The notes beneath the pieces are model-generated. The model saw only the letters and a list, made by a program, of their open reading frames with translations, was not told the origin of the DNA and did not search any database. Positions 7,280 through 15,912 of a stretch of 64,000 nucleotides of DNA are shown here, in pieces. Positions within the stretch are counted from its first letter, which is position 1, and each line of letters begins with the position of its first letter. This DNA is from Bin18 sp965242795 (GTDB taxonomy: Bacteria; Desulfobacterota; Binatia; Bin18): assembly GCA_965242795.1 (NCBI GenBank), contig OZ251505.1, positions 4,121,013-4,185,012 on the forward strand, read 5' to 3'. The translations under genes were made by a program, and so were the position numbers.

Positions 7280-8695
7280 CTAGGACCTTGCGCCCGGGCT
7301 GTCCACCGATCGGCCGGCTTGCGTCCGCGGCGCGGAACGCAGCGTCAGCAGCGAGATTTCCGGCGGAATGCCGAGGCGCATGGGATAGCCGTAGAAACCG
7401 ACGCAGCGCGTGACGAACATGCGCATGTCGCCGCGGCGGTACAGCCCCTGGTCGGGAATGCCGAGCAGGCCGACGACGCTCAGCGCGCGATCCCTGCCCA
7501 ATTGGAGGCCGACGTGGCCGCCGTGCGTGTGCCCGGACAGCACGAGGTCGGCGCACCCCGCGGGCAGGGCCGCGAACCCGCGCGGGTCGTGGTTGAGCAG
7601 CAGGCGGGGAACGCGCAAGCCCGCAGAGGAAGGGCGGGCTCCCCACGCGGACACGATGCGCCGATAGAGCGGGGCGCGTTCGACCCGGCGGAACAGGAAG
7701 TCGATACCGGCCAACTCCAACGGCTGGTCCGCCACCGGCACCGTGGCGACCCGGTTGCGCAGGGTGACCACGCCGGCCTCGCGCAGCAGGCGCACCAGCC
7801 GCTCGGGCGCGTCGAAGTCGTGATTCCCCAGACACGCCCATTGGCCGTACGGCGCCCGGATGCGTGCCAGCGCCTCGTACAGCGGTCGGGCGAAGTCGCC
7901 CGTGCGATGGGTGAGAAAGTCGCCGGTATGCAGCACGAGGTCGGGCTTGGCCTGCATGGTCAACGCGGCGACCCGCAGCAGCTTGGCGCGGTCCATCGCG
8001 CCGCCCACGTGAATGTCCGACAGGTGGGCGACGCGCAGACCGTCGAGCGCGGCCGGCCAGCCGGGAAGCTCCACGTCGCGCTCGCCGACCTGGAAATCGT
8101 ACGTGAGCGGAATGCTCGATACCGAGAAGACCAGCGGGGCGCCGGTCCCGGCCAGCCCGAGTCGCGTCAGAAACTCGCGCCGCGCCGGCGACATCGGCCC
8201 CGCGGCCGGTAGCCGTGCGGAGACCGGTTGACGGATCACGAACCGTGCCCCGCGAACGAGCGCCCGGCACAGACCCAGCCCGAGGAAACCGAAGAACAGC
8301 AGGCCGAACGCGCTGTACCACACCGCGCCGACCCAGCTTACCGCGGTGTCGTGCAGCACGGGCAGGGGACTGCCCGCTCGCGAGGTCAGAATCTGTCCGA
8401 CCATGAGGACGTCGCAGACCATCCCGACGAGGCTGAAGACCAGCAGCGGCCGGCCGGTCGGAGAGAACCCGCGGATCAAACCGGCGTGCAGACGCAGCCG
8501 GGCATACGAAAACGGCACGATGGCGACCGGGACCATGACGATCAGATAAATGGCGCGCCACGTCACCCACAGCCACATGGCTGCGGCGGTCAGCAGGAGC
8601 GCCGCGTTCACCCCGACCTGCCAGCGCCGCTGAGTTTCGGCACTCGTCACGCCGCGCATCAGAGCGTCGAGCCGGGTACGAGAAAAAACGGACAT
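7280..8695 (-). CDS. membrane-anchored metallophosphoesterase
   Basis: 471 residues. The N-terminal 160 residues hold about four hydrophobic helices (for example AALLLTAAAMWLWVTWRAIY and SAFGLLFFGFLGLGLCRALV). After a RREFLTRLGLAG segment comes a calcineurin-like phosphoesterase domain with all metal-binding blocks: HLSDIHVGG, LVLHTGDFLTH, CLGNHDF, LLNHDP and LSGHTHGGHVG. The plan resembles YkuE-type membrane phosphoesterases. Substrate unknown. It lies between the two hyuA genes with gaps of 14 and 21 bp, so it is almost certainly co-transcribed with them, an odd place for such an enzyme. Confidence 0.85.
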   Translation of the reverse strand: MSVFSRTRLDALMRGVTSAETQRRWQVGVNAALLLTAAAMWLWVTWRAIYLIVMVPVAIVPFSYARLRLHAGLIRGFSPTGRPLLVFSLVGMVCDVLMVGQILTSRAGSPLPVLHDTAVSWVGAVWYSAFGLLFFGFLGLGLCRALVRGARFVIRQPVSARLPAAGPMSPARREFLTRLGLAGTGAPLVFSVSSIPLTYDFQVGERDVELPGWPAALDGLRVAHLSDIHVGGAMDRAKLLRVAALTMQAKPDLVLHTGDFLTHRTGDFARPLYEALARIRAPYGQWACLGNHDFDAPERLVRLLREAGVVTLRNRVATVPVADQPLELAGIDFLFRRVERAPLYRRIVSAWGARPSSAGLRVPRLLLNHDPRGFAALPAGCADLVLSGHTHGGHVGLQLGRDRALSVVGLLGIPDQGLYRRGDMRMFVTRCVGFYGYPMRLGIPPEISLLTLRSAPRTQAGRSVDSPGARS

Positions 8696-8709
8696 GGCGA
8701 AGGGCGAAA

Positions 8710-10758
8710 TCAGGCGGACAGGTTGCGGGACAGGATCAGGCTGCCGTGTTCGTCCACGCCCGCCCCCCAGCTTGGCGGAACGAGGGTGGTGGCATCGTAC
8801 TGTTCCACCACGACTGGGCCGTTCAGCGTCGTGCCTGAGCCGAGCGCGGGACGCTGGTAGATCGGGCAGTCCACGAATCCGTCCGGTGCGAAAAAGAAGA
8901 CCGGCCGCCGTCCGACCGGGTCCGCCCGTCCGACCTGCTTCGCCAGCCGCGGCAGGGGAGGCTTGGTGAGCACGCCGGTCGCGGTGACGCTCAGCCGCGA
9001 CAACCGCGCCTCTTTACGGCCGGCGAACGAGAAGCCGCACATCTGTTCGTACGCCGCGTGAAAACGATCAACCGCGTCGGGCAGCGCCTCGTCGATCAGG
9101 TGGCTGGCTGGCAATTCGATGCCGATCTCGGTCGTGGTATCGGCCTTGGTCGTTCCATCCGTATAGTGAAAGTCGCCCGAACGGGCGAAGCGCCACTCCG
9201 GCGCCACGGTCCGTATCTCTCCGCACGCGTTCGCGGCCCGTTCTTCCAAGGCGTGCAGCGCGCGGCCGATCTCGTCCGAGTCGAGGCCGACGTCGGGCGC
9301 CGCCGCGCTGACGTCGAGCCGCACGTCCGCGGCCAGCAGACCCCGGGCCGCGGCCAAGCCCGGCTGCAACGGCACGACGACGCGCGTGATGCCCAGCAGC
9401 GCGGCCAACTCCGCGGCGTGCAGCGGCCCGGCGCCGCCCGCGGCCAGCAACACGGTTGCGCGCGGGTCGAGGCCGCGGCGGGCGCACCGTTGCCGAATCG
9501 CCCCGCACATCGTGTGATTCACGAGTCGGACGACGTCGCCTGCCGTCTCTTCCCCGGTCTTGCCCCGTGCGCTCCCGAAACGACCGAGCGCCTGCCGTGC
9601 GAGTTCGGCGGAAAGCTCCAGTCCGCCGTCCAGCAACGCCGCGGGCAGCCTGCCCAAGAGCAGGTTCGCGTCCGTGACGGTCGGCGCGCTTCCGCGGTTG
9701 CCGTAACAAGCCGGCCCCGGGTCGGCGCCCGCGCTGTGCGGGCCGACGTGCCAGCGGGCGTCCGCACCCAATCGCGCGATCGAACCGCCCCCCGCGCCGA
9801 TCGACGTGATGTCGATCATCGGCGTCGGAATCGGTCGTCCGGCCAGCCGGCCGCGGGTCGTGCGCAACGGCTGCCCGCAGCGTATCAGGCTGACGTCGGT
9901 CGACGTCCCGCCCATGTCGAACGCGATGAGGTCGGAAGATTCCGGCACGCGCCGCGCCGCGCCGACCGCGACCGCTGCGGGGCCGGACAGGATGGCCGCC
10001 AGTGGACGTCGGCTCACGTCGTCCGCGGTGTGCAGACCGCCGGACGACTGCATGACGAACAGCGGACCACCGGGTACGGATTCGCGGACCGCGCTCGCCG
10101 CTTCGCGGAGATGATCGCCCAGCAGCGGTTGCAGGGCCGCGGTCAGGCACGTCGCCGCGGCGCGTTCGTCTTCGCGCCCCTCCGGCAGCACGTCGGACGA
10201 CAGCACGAGCCGCAGGGCCGGGTCTTCCGCTTCGAGCAGCGCCTTCAGTCGCCGTTCCGGTTCGGGGTTGCGGGCGCTGTGCAGCAGACAGACGGCGACC
10301 GTCCGCAGATCGCGGGCGCGACACCACGCCGCGACTTCGGCCGCTGCGGTGCGGCTTACCTGCCGGCGGACCCGCCCGTGCGCGTCGAGCCGTTCGTCCA
10401 CTTCGTACACGTCTTCCAAGGGCACGAGCGGCGCGGTGGTCCGCCGCGGTCCGAACGCCCCCTCTCCGCGGTCGTCGTGAGGCCGGTGCAATTCCAGGAC
10501 GTGGCGAAAGCCGGCCGTGACCAGCAGGCCGATGCGCGGCAGCCCGTCTTGCAGCACCGCGTTGGTGGCCGCCGTCGTGCCGTATGCCAGCCGGTCGGGC
10601 CGCACGCCGTGACGCTGCAACACCGCCAGCGCCGCCCGGAAGCTGTCGCTCGGGGTCGCTTCCGACGGCAGCTTGACGTGTAGGATCGGCCCGCGGTCCG
10701 TCTGGGCCGCCACGTCGGTGAACGTGCCGCCGATGTCGATGCCGGCCCAGGTCTTCAT
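8710..10758 (-). CDS. second hydantoinase/oxoprolinase A-like protein
   Basis: 682 residues. It carries the same ASKHA motifs as the downstream hyuA (AGIDIGGTFTDVAAQTD, AYGTTAATNAVLQDG, IAFDMGGTSTDVSLIRCG, GAGGGSIARLGAD, PGPACYGNRGSAPTVTDAN) but the two are clearly diverged, so this is an old paralogue. No B subunit lies next to it; it may share the single HyuB of the operon or act on a different substrate. It sits 27 bp after the luciferase-like monooxygenase gene and 14 bp before the phosphoesterase gene. Confidence 0.88.
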   Translation of the reverse strand: MKTWAGIDIGGTFTDVAAQTDRGPILHVKLPSEATPSDSFRAALAVLQRHGVRPDRLAYGTTAATNAVLQDGLPRIGLLVTAGFRHVLELHRPHDDRGEGAFGPRRTTAPLVPLEDVYEVDERLDAHGRVRRQVSRTAAAEVAAWCRARDLRTVAVCLLHSARNPEPERRLKALLEAEDPALRLVLSSDVLPEGREDERAAATCLTAALQPLLGDHLREAASAVRESVPGGPLFVMQSSGGLHTADDVSRRPLAAILSGPAAVAVGAARRVPESSDLIAFDMGGTSTDVSLIRCGQPLRTTRGRLAGRPIPTPMIDITSIGAGGGSIARLGADARWHVGPHSAGADPGPACYGNRGSAPTVTDANLLLGRLPAALLDGGLELSAELARQALGRFGSARGKTGEETAGDVVRLVNHTMCGAIRQRCARRGLDPRATVLLAAGGAGPLHAAELAALLGITRVVVPLQPGLAAARGLLAADVRLDVSAAAPDVGLDSDEIGRALHALEERAANACGEIRTVAPEWRFARSGDFHYTDGTTKADTTTEIGIELPASHLIDEALPDAVDRFHAAYEQMCGFSFAGRKEARLSRLSVTATGVLTKPPLPRLAKQVGRADPVGRRPVFFFAPDGFVDCPIYQRPALGSGTTLNGPVVVEQYDATTLVPPSWGAGVDEHGSLILSRNLSA

Positions 10759-10785
10759 ACGACCGCGGCGCCGTTCAGCGCGGGA

Positions 10786-11916
10786 TTATTCCGAGAAGCG
10801 CGGCATGACCTTGCTGGCGAACAGGTCGAGCGAAGTCATCACCTGGTCGCGGTCGTGGATACCCTGCGGAATCAGCAGGAAACATTCGTTGATGGGGAAC
10901 GTGCGCGCGGCCTGCTCGATGCGCCGCGAGATGGTATCCGGGTCGCCGACCAGCAGTTCGGGATGACCCTGGCCGAACGGCGTGAACCATTCGTCCCACA
11001 GCCACATCGGATCGGTCAGCCACTCCCGGGCGGTCGCGGCGCTGGAATGGCAGATCATCGCGCCGCCCCACGCCGCCTCGTCGCCGGGCGCCACGTCGTG
11101 GCCGTGTTTCTCCGCCTCGTCGCGGTAGCCCGCCCACAGGCGTTTGCAGAAGTCGAGGTCCGAGGCCAGCACGATGGGCTTGCCGCCATAGCGCGCCCAG
11201 AACAGCGCCGTGCGCATGCTGTGCGTAAACCCGCCGTACAATGGCGGGTGCGGCGTCTGGTACGGTTTGGGTGCGATGCCGACCTCCCGGATGCGCATGT
11301 CGGCGTCCACGCCCGTGCCGTAGGCGACGTACGCGTTCTGCGGATGCGGATTGACGAAGTCGTCGGGCGGCACGGTCCAGTAGGTGCCGCGATAGCTGAA
11401 CGTGTCTTCCTTCCACGCCTTCAGCACGACCTCGACGAACTCGCGGAAGTAGGCGCGGTTCTTTTCGTCCTGTGCGGAGTTGCGGTTCCAGTCGCCGACC
11501 GCGTCCAGGTCGGGCCGAATGCGGAAATTGTGTACCCAGCGGGCCTGATACCCGCGCACCATGCCGACGCCCAGGCGGCCCTTCAGCATGTGGTCGAGCG
11601 TGGCGATGTACTCCGCGGTGCGCACCGGATTATGCGTCGGGGCGACCCAGCCGACCATGTTCACGCGCAAATTCCGGGTATGCTGGCCGATCCACATGGA
11701 CAACAGGCCGGGCTCGTTGCTGGCCTCGAACCCCTCGACCTGCAGATGATGTTCGGGATGCCCGAACCCGGCATAGCCCACCCCGTCCGCAAACGCTGCA
11801 TACTCGGCCACCTCGTTCAACATGCGCTGGTACAGCTCGGGGCGTTTACCGGCCATGCCGGCTTCGATCTCGTGGCGCCGGCCCAACGTCGCATAGATGA
11901 ACAGGTGGAATTTCAT
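10786..11916 (-). CDS. LLM-class flavin-dependent monooxygenase
   Basis: 376 residues from ATG 11916, with AAGGAG 8 bases upstream. Bacterial luciferase-like TIM barrel; such enzymes use reduced flavin and oxygen to oxidise organic substrates. Seen are YAAFADGVGYAGFGHPEHHL, LGVGMVRGYQARW, GGKPIVLASDLDF and a C-terminal LVGDPDTISRRIEQ, which is the usual helix near the flavin phosphate site. The frame remains open far upstream to 12744 but that part is not protein-like. First gene of the hydantoinase operon; a joint role in degrading an N-heterocycle or amide is inference. Confidence 0.85.
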   Translation of the reverse strand: MKFHLFIYATLGRRHEIEAGMAGKRPELYQRMLNEVAEYAAFADGVGYAGFGHPEHHLQVEGFEASNEPGLLSMWIGQHTRNLRVNMVGWVAPTHNPVRTAEYIATLDHMLKGRLGVGMVRGYQARWVHNFRIRPDLDAVGDWNRNSAQDEKNRAYFREFVEVVLKAWKEDTFSYRGTYWTVPPDDFVNPHPQNAYVAYGTGVDADMRIREVGIAPKPYQTPHPPLYGGFTHSMRTALFWARYGGKPIVLASDLDFCKRLWAGYRDEAEKHGHDVAPGDEAAWGGAMICHSSAATAREWLTDPMWLWDEWFTPFGQGHPELLVGDPDTISRRIEQAARTFPINECFLLIPQGIHDRDQVMTSLDLFASKVMPRFSE

Positions 11917-12318
11917 GGTGCGGTCTCCTTCGTTTCGAGTCTGCGGATTGAGCGGAAGCGCGGCATGGGTCTCGGCTCCCATCCGCAGGCGTCGGCGCGG
12001 GGTACACGCGGTACCGTATCCATCGAACGGAAGGCGGACCAGCCGAAACAGGGGCTCCCCCTTAACCGTGCGGGGTGGCTTTGTCCACCGTTCGGCTTCT
12101 CTCCTTTCTCTTTCGTCTCCTCTCCCTCCGGGAGGGTGAGAGCCGGCCCCGGACATGATCTGGGGTGAGGGTTCTGAAACCCCAACGGTGAAGCGGCCGG
12201 CAAACGCTGGAACCGAAACGTGCCCGATCTGCCCGTGTTTGACGGACGCGGAGCTGGTCGGGTATAGGTCGGGGCGCTCGAATCGGAGGCACGGAAGACG
12301 CACGGAAAGGAGAAGGTT
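11917..12318. other. divergent intergenic region with GC-rich hairpins
   Basis: 402 bp between two divergent genes. It must contain promoters for the monooxygenase operon (left) and the isomerase-like gene (right), but no box stands out. It contains a CTCCCTCCGGGAGGGTGAG hairpin near 12122-12140 and a CCCCGGACATGATCTGGGGT palindrome-like run near 12146-12166, both related to repeats elsewhere in the window. I see no gene. Confidence 0.5.
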
Positions 12319-12639
12319 ATGCTCGTACTCTTCAAAGCCCGCATCAACAAACCCGCGGACATGTCCGACAAGGACTTCTACACGGTCTGGCGCAAGGAAT
12401 CCGAAGCGGCGCTGGCCGCGGTCGAGGCCGGCGCCATCAAGGCGATCTGGAAAGTGGCCGGGAAGCCGGAGGTCGTGGCCGTCATGGAGATGGACTCCGG
12501 GGACGACCTGGACGCCGCGATCCACAGCCTGCCGATCTGGGCGTTGGGCTATGCCCACATCGTGTCGGACGTCGAAATCATCCCTCTCCGTCCCTACGCA
12601 AACTGGGCCGAACAGTTGAAGACGTTGTCGCAAGGGTAG
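12319..12639 (+). CDS. muconolactone isomerase-like protein
   Basis: 106 residues with a strong AAAGGAGAAGG site before ATG 12319. The fold of muconolactone delta-isomerase is suggested by MLVLFKARINKPADMSDKDF, a central GAIKAIWKVAGKPEVVAVMEM strand pair and LPIWALGYAHIVSDVEIIPL. True catabolic CatC is part of the catechol branch of the beta-ketoadipate pathway; no other gene of that pathway is nearby, so the family assignment is firmer than the reaction. Divergent from the flavin monooxygenase and probably linked to the same aromatic or heterocyclic substrate (inference). Confidence 0.75.
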   Translation: MLVLFKARINKPADMSDKDFYTVWRKESEAALAAVEAGAIKAIWKVAGKPEVVAVMEMDSGDDLDAAIHSLPIWALGYAHIVSDVEIIPLRPYANWAEQLKTLSQG

Positions 12640-12688
12640 GGGAGGCGCGAACGAAAGGGCGAGGCGTGGCGCGCTCCCGCCCGATGAA

Positions 12689-12724
12689 CAGGGATGCTCG
12701 AGCACGAGCATCCCTGTTTCTTTC
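12689..12724 (+). terminator. rho-independent terminator
   Basis: A perfect 12-bp stem (CAGGGATGCTCG at 12689-12700, its complement at 12705-12716) with an AGCA loop, followed by TTTCTTTC. It lies 50 bp after the isomerase-like gene and separates it from the convergent gene at 12763. Confidence 0.8.
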
Positions 12725-12762
12725 GTCGGTGGGGTTCCGCTCAACCCGATGAGGCGGACGGC

Positions 12763-13512
12763 TCAGGTCGGTTTGCTGGCCTCGACCTCGCTCTTCGAGT
12801 CCTTGGAGGCGCCCTCTCCCTCGGTGCCATTGCCGGATTCTCCGTCTTTCGGATCGGTCGGCATTTTGCCGCGCGCCCGCATGGGCATACGGTTGCGGAC
12901 TTCGCGCCAGTGAAAACTGCTCGGCGGGCTTTGGAGCCGCTCGAAGCTGGCCAGCAACAAGGCTTTGTCATCCGCCCGCCCGAAGCAGTGGTCGCCGATC
13001 CACATTTCCCACCCCGGCCGTTTGCTCCCGTCCGGCCCGACCAGATCGCGTTTCACGAACACGGGCGGCGCGGATGCTGGGGGCGGACTGACCTCCGGCG
13101 CGACACCCGCGGGTGAATCCGCCTCTGCCGCGGGCGGAACGGGCTCCGGTGGCGGCGCAGGCTCGACGGCCGGCAGCACGGCCTGTTGGACCTTGTCTTG
13201 TCCCTTGTCGCTCCGAGCCTGCTCCGATTTCGGCGGGCTTTTCTTGGCGACCGTCTTGGCGGGTTTCTTCTCCGCGGTCCGTTTGGCCGCGGGTTTTTTC
13301 GGAGAGGCTTTCGGGGTTTTGGTTGCGGGCTTCTTCGAAGGTTTGGCGACGGTTTTCGCTCCAGACTTTTTCGCAGTCTTGGCTGGCGTTTCGGCCGCTT
13401 TGCGCACCGTCTTTTTTTCCGATCTTTTCGCGGACTGTTTGGCGGCCTTGGGTGCGGACTTGGCGGTCTTTCGGGTCCTGGGGGCGGATTTGTCGGATGT
13501 GCGGCTCGCCAT
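12763..13512 (-). CDS. histone H1-like Lys/Ala-rich protein with C-terminal globular part
   Basis: 249 residues. Residues 1-105 are a low-complexity Lys/Ala/Pro tract (KSAPKAAKQSAKRSEKK, KKPAAKRTAEKKPAK) like bacterial H1 homologues that coat DNA. Residues about 110-150 are Pro/Ala-rich and acidic. Residues 150-215 look folded (RDLVGPDGSKRPGWEMWIGD, HCFGRADDKALLLASFERLQ, FHWREVRNRMP), and the end is acidic (DPKDGESGNGTEGEG). I recognise no family for the folded part. A nucleoid or RNA-associated role is inferred from composition. It is convergent with the isomerase-like gene across a terminator. Confidence 0.7.
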   Translation of the reverse strand: MASRTSDKSAPRTRKTAKSAPKAAKQSAKRSEKKTVRKAAETPAKTAKKSGAKTVAKPSKKPATKTPKASPKKPAAKRTAEKKPAKTVAKKSPPKSEQARSDKGQDKVQQAVLPAVEPAPPPEPVPPAAEADSPAGVAPEVSPPPASAPPVFVKRDLVGPDGSKRPGWEMWIGDHCFGRADDKALLLASFERLQSPPSSFHWREVRNRMPMRARGKMPTDPKDGESGNGTEGEGASKDSKSEVEASKPT

Positions 13513-13617
13513 AACGATGATCCTCCCGAATCCGACAGGCTCCCATTTTCACGGGGAAAATTCAATCCCCAGGGAGTTTCGGGAGCCGTCCAATCCTCTC
13601 TCCCCTTCGACCTTTCG

Positions 13618-13649
13618 CCCCTTCGACAGGCTCAGGGACCACCGGGAGG
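13618..13649. repeat. dispersed repeat, core TTCGACAGGCTCAGGGAC
   Basis: A copy of the short intergenic repeat found also near 18001, 22495, 22555, 23370, 50065, 50120 and 52231. Here it continues with CACCGGGAGG, as does the copy at 23392. It lies in the 253-bp gap between moaC and the histone-like gene, which otherwise holds only GC-rich low-complexity sequence. Confidence 0.7.
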
Positions 13650-13765
13650 AGGTTGGAGCCTGCTCCGGACTCGGTCCGGGGGAGAGGGTTCGACGTACAC
13701 GCCAGACGGATTGCCGATTTCGACCCGAGCCACGACCGGATTTCCGGGTTCCGAAGGTCGCCGCC

Positions 13766-14263
13766 TTACCGGGCGTCATCTCCTCGTGACGGGCGGGTAT
13801 AGGCGCCGCTCTTGCCACCGCTTTTGTGTTGCAGGCCGACGTTGGAAATGACGATGTCCTTCTGGACGGCTTTGCACATGTCATAGACGGTCAGCGCCGC
13901 GACCGACACCGCGGTCAGGGCTTCCATTTCGACCCCGGTTTTGCCACTGACCTTGACCCGCGCTTCGATGTCGAGCCGTCCGCTGTCCGCGTGCGGGGAG
14001 AACTCGACGTCGATCGAGGAGACCGGCAGGGGGTGGCAGAGCGGAATGAGTTCCGGCGTCTTCTTGGCGGCCAGTATGCCGGCCACACGCGCCACCGCGA
14101 ACACGTCGCCCTTGGGCAGCCGTCCGTCGGTAATCAGCCGCAGCGTCTCCGGCGACATCCGCACGCTGCCCGTTGCGGTCGCCACGCGTGCGGTGACGGG
14201 CTTGTCGCCCACGTCCACCATCTGCGCGCGGCCCCGACCGTCAACGTGACTCAGCTTCTTCAT
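13766..14263 (-). CDS. moaC: cyclic pyranopterin monophosphate synthase
   Basis: 165 residues from ATG 14263 (GAGAAGG upstream). MoaC works with MoaA in the first step of molybdenum cofactor synthesis, converting the GTP-derived intermediate to cPMP. The family signatures are complete: MVDVGDKPVTARVATATGSV, GDVFAVARVAGILAAKKTPE, LIPLCHPLPV, and SGKTGVEMEALTAVSVAALT with YDMCKAVQKDI. No other moa gene is next to it. An upstream ATG at 14308 adds 15 unconserved residues. Confidence 0.96.
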   Translation of the reverse strand: MKKLSHVDGRGRAQMVDVGDKPVTARVATATGSVRMSPETLRLITDGRLPKGDVFAVARVAGILAAKKTPELIPLCHPLPVSSIDVEFSPHADSGRLDIEARVKVSGKTGVEMEALTAVSVAALTVYDMCKAVQKDIVISNVGLQHKSGGKSGAYTRPSRGDDAR

Positions 14264-14345
14264 GGCCTTCTCGGCGGCAGCGGCGTGACGGCTTCGCCCG
14301 ACTGGCACCGCCGACCGTTCGGACGAGCACTCCCGAACCGGGCGG

Positions 14346-15632
14346 TCACGCGAGCCGCAGCAGGCGGTGGGTCTTGAGCAGCTTGGATTTAATCGGAATG
14401 TCGTGCGGACATGCGGCTTCGCACGGCGCCCGGCAGTCGATGCACTGGGAGGCGTTGTGGGCCGGTTCCAGCTTGGCGTATTCCTCCATGCCGAAGCGCT
14501 CCTGGCCGTAGTTTTCGTAGTACATGGCGAAGCGCAGCACGTCGTCCACCGGCACGTCCGCGGGACAGGACGACAGGCAGTCGCCGCAGCCGGGTGGGCA
14601 GTAGTCGCCTTCGATCAGCCGGTCGTATTTTTCCAACAACGCCAGATCCGTTTGCTGGAACGGCTGGCCCGATGCGTGCAGATATTCGTCGATCTGGGCG
14701 TACGAACCGATGGTCACCACCAGGCCGCTGACGTCCGGGTTGGACAGCACCCATTTGAACGCGGCCTGCGAAAACGTCTCGCGCTCGGTGCTGGAGAAGT
14801 CGGACAACACCGTGTGGCGCGCGCCCTTGAGCGTCTTCATGGCGACCACGCCGACGCCCTTGCGTTTGGCGTCATGAAAAATGGTCGGCAGTTCGGGCCA
14901 GTTGCGGAAGTTGTACGCGACCATGATGACGTCGAAGCGCCCGGAATCGACCGCGTGGCGCATGACGCGCTCCAGCCGCGGCGTATGCGACGAGACGCCC
15001 AGAAAGCGCAGCTTGCCTTGTTCCTTGAGCCGGTCGAACGCCTCGTGGATGTTCGGGTTCATCAGCCGGTCGATGGAATTGCAGGCGTGGATGTGCGCCA
15101 AGTCGAGGTAGTCGGTGCCGATGCGTTTGAGGCTGGCTTCGATTGCGGCCATGACGTCCTTGACCGGCGTGTCGTTGCTCAGGTGGCCGTCGGGCGTGCA
15201 GAATTTGGAGACGACGAACAGTTTTTCGCGCGGGGTGTCGCGGATGCCGTCGCCCAGCGTTTTTTCCGAATAGGCGCGCGAATAATCGGGCGAGGTGTCG
15301 AAATAGTTGATGCCGCGGTCGATCGCGCGGCGGACCACGTCGGCATCGTCCAGTCCGGCGCAGCCGAACGAGACGTCGGAGACCTGCATCCCGGTGCGGC
15401 CGAGCGTGCGATAGTTGCGGACGTGGGCCGTCTCCCAGCTCGGGTCTTTCTGCTCGGCTTCGGTCTCGGGCCGGCTCAGCAGAAAAAGCTGCGTCTTGTA
15501 CTCGCAGCCCGCGGCCAGCGCCGCGCCGCCGCCGAGGGCCGCGGTCTTCAGAAACCCGCGGCGCGTCGTGGGCCGAACGGGCGGGGTGTGGGCTTGGGGC
15601 GGTTCGGATGGCGGTGGGGATTGCGTGGGCAT
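14346..15632 (-). CDS. Tat-type aldo/keto reductase with C-terminal ferredoxin-like domain
   Basis: 428 residues from ATG 15632. The N-terminus has a twin-Arg signal (TTRRGFLKTAALGGGAALAA) ending in LAAGC, which also reads as a lipobox, so the protein may be an exported lipoprotein. An aldo/keto reductase barrel follows (FDTSPDYSRAYSEKTLG, VVSKFCTPDG, YLDLAHIHACN). The C-terminus has two Cys clusters, CPPGCGDCLSSCP and CIDCRAPCEAACP, that could bind [4Fe-4S] clusters. This plan matches the large family of Fe-S-containing AKRs of unknown substrate. Divergent from amt across 280 bp. Confidence 0.88.
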   Translation of the reverse strand: MPTQSPPPSEPPQAHTPPVRPTTRRGFLKTAALGGGAALAAGCEYKTQLFLLSRPETEAEQKDPSWETAHVRNYRTLGRTGMQVSDVSFGCAGLDDADVVRRAIDRGINYFDTSPDYSRAYSEKTLGDGIRDTPREKLFVVSKFCTPDGHLSNDTPVKDVMAAIEASLKRIGTDYLDLAHIHACNSIDRLMNPNIHEAFDRLKEQGKLRFLGVSSHTPRLERVMRHAVDSGRFDVIMVAYNFRNWPELPTIFHDAKRKGVGVVAMKTLKGARHTVLSDFSSTERETFSQAAFKWVLSNPDVSGLVVTIGSYAQIDEYLHASGQPFQQTDLALLEKYDRLIEGDYCPPGCGDCLSSCPADVPVDDVLRFAMYYENYGQERFGMEEYAKLEPAHNASQCIDCRAPCEAACPHDIPIKSKLLKTHRLLRLA

Positions 15633-15912
15633 GGGCGGGCTCCCTCGATGACTGCGTAAGTGTGGATGGTGCGCGCGAAAAACGCGCGGGTCCGCGAAGT
15701 TTTCGGAGCAGTCGGCACTGTATAAGAAGCGCGAACGCGGGCGCAAGCCGCCGACCGGTTGCCCGGCCGGCATTCCCATAGCGTCCGCGCCGATTTTCGA
15801 TTACACAAGCGGCAACCAGGGAAGGCCGCCGCCACGCAGCCGCGCGGCGGCGCGGGAATGAACGCCGAGGCATTCGGCCGGACGCCGGCATCAGCCGGGG
15901 AGAGGGAGGAAT

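Noticed and set aside
3348..8212. Very long open frames on the plus strand opposite hyuB and hyuA (up to about 1,068 codons)
   Set aside because: Arg/Gly/His/Ala-rich translations without domains; they are GC-driven shadows of well-recognised genes on the minus strand.
11917..12744. N-terminal extension of the first flavin monooxygenase by about 276 codons
   Set aside because: No similarity, crosses the isomerase-like gene and the terminator; a strong AAGGAG site supports the start at 11916.
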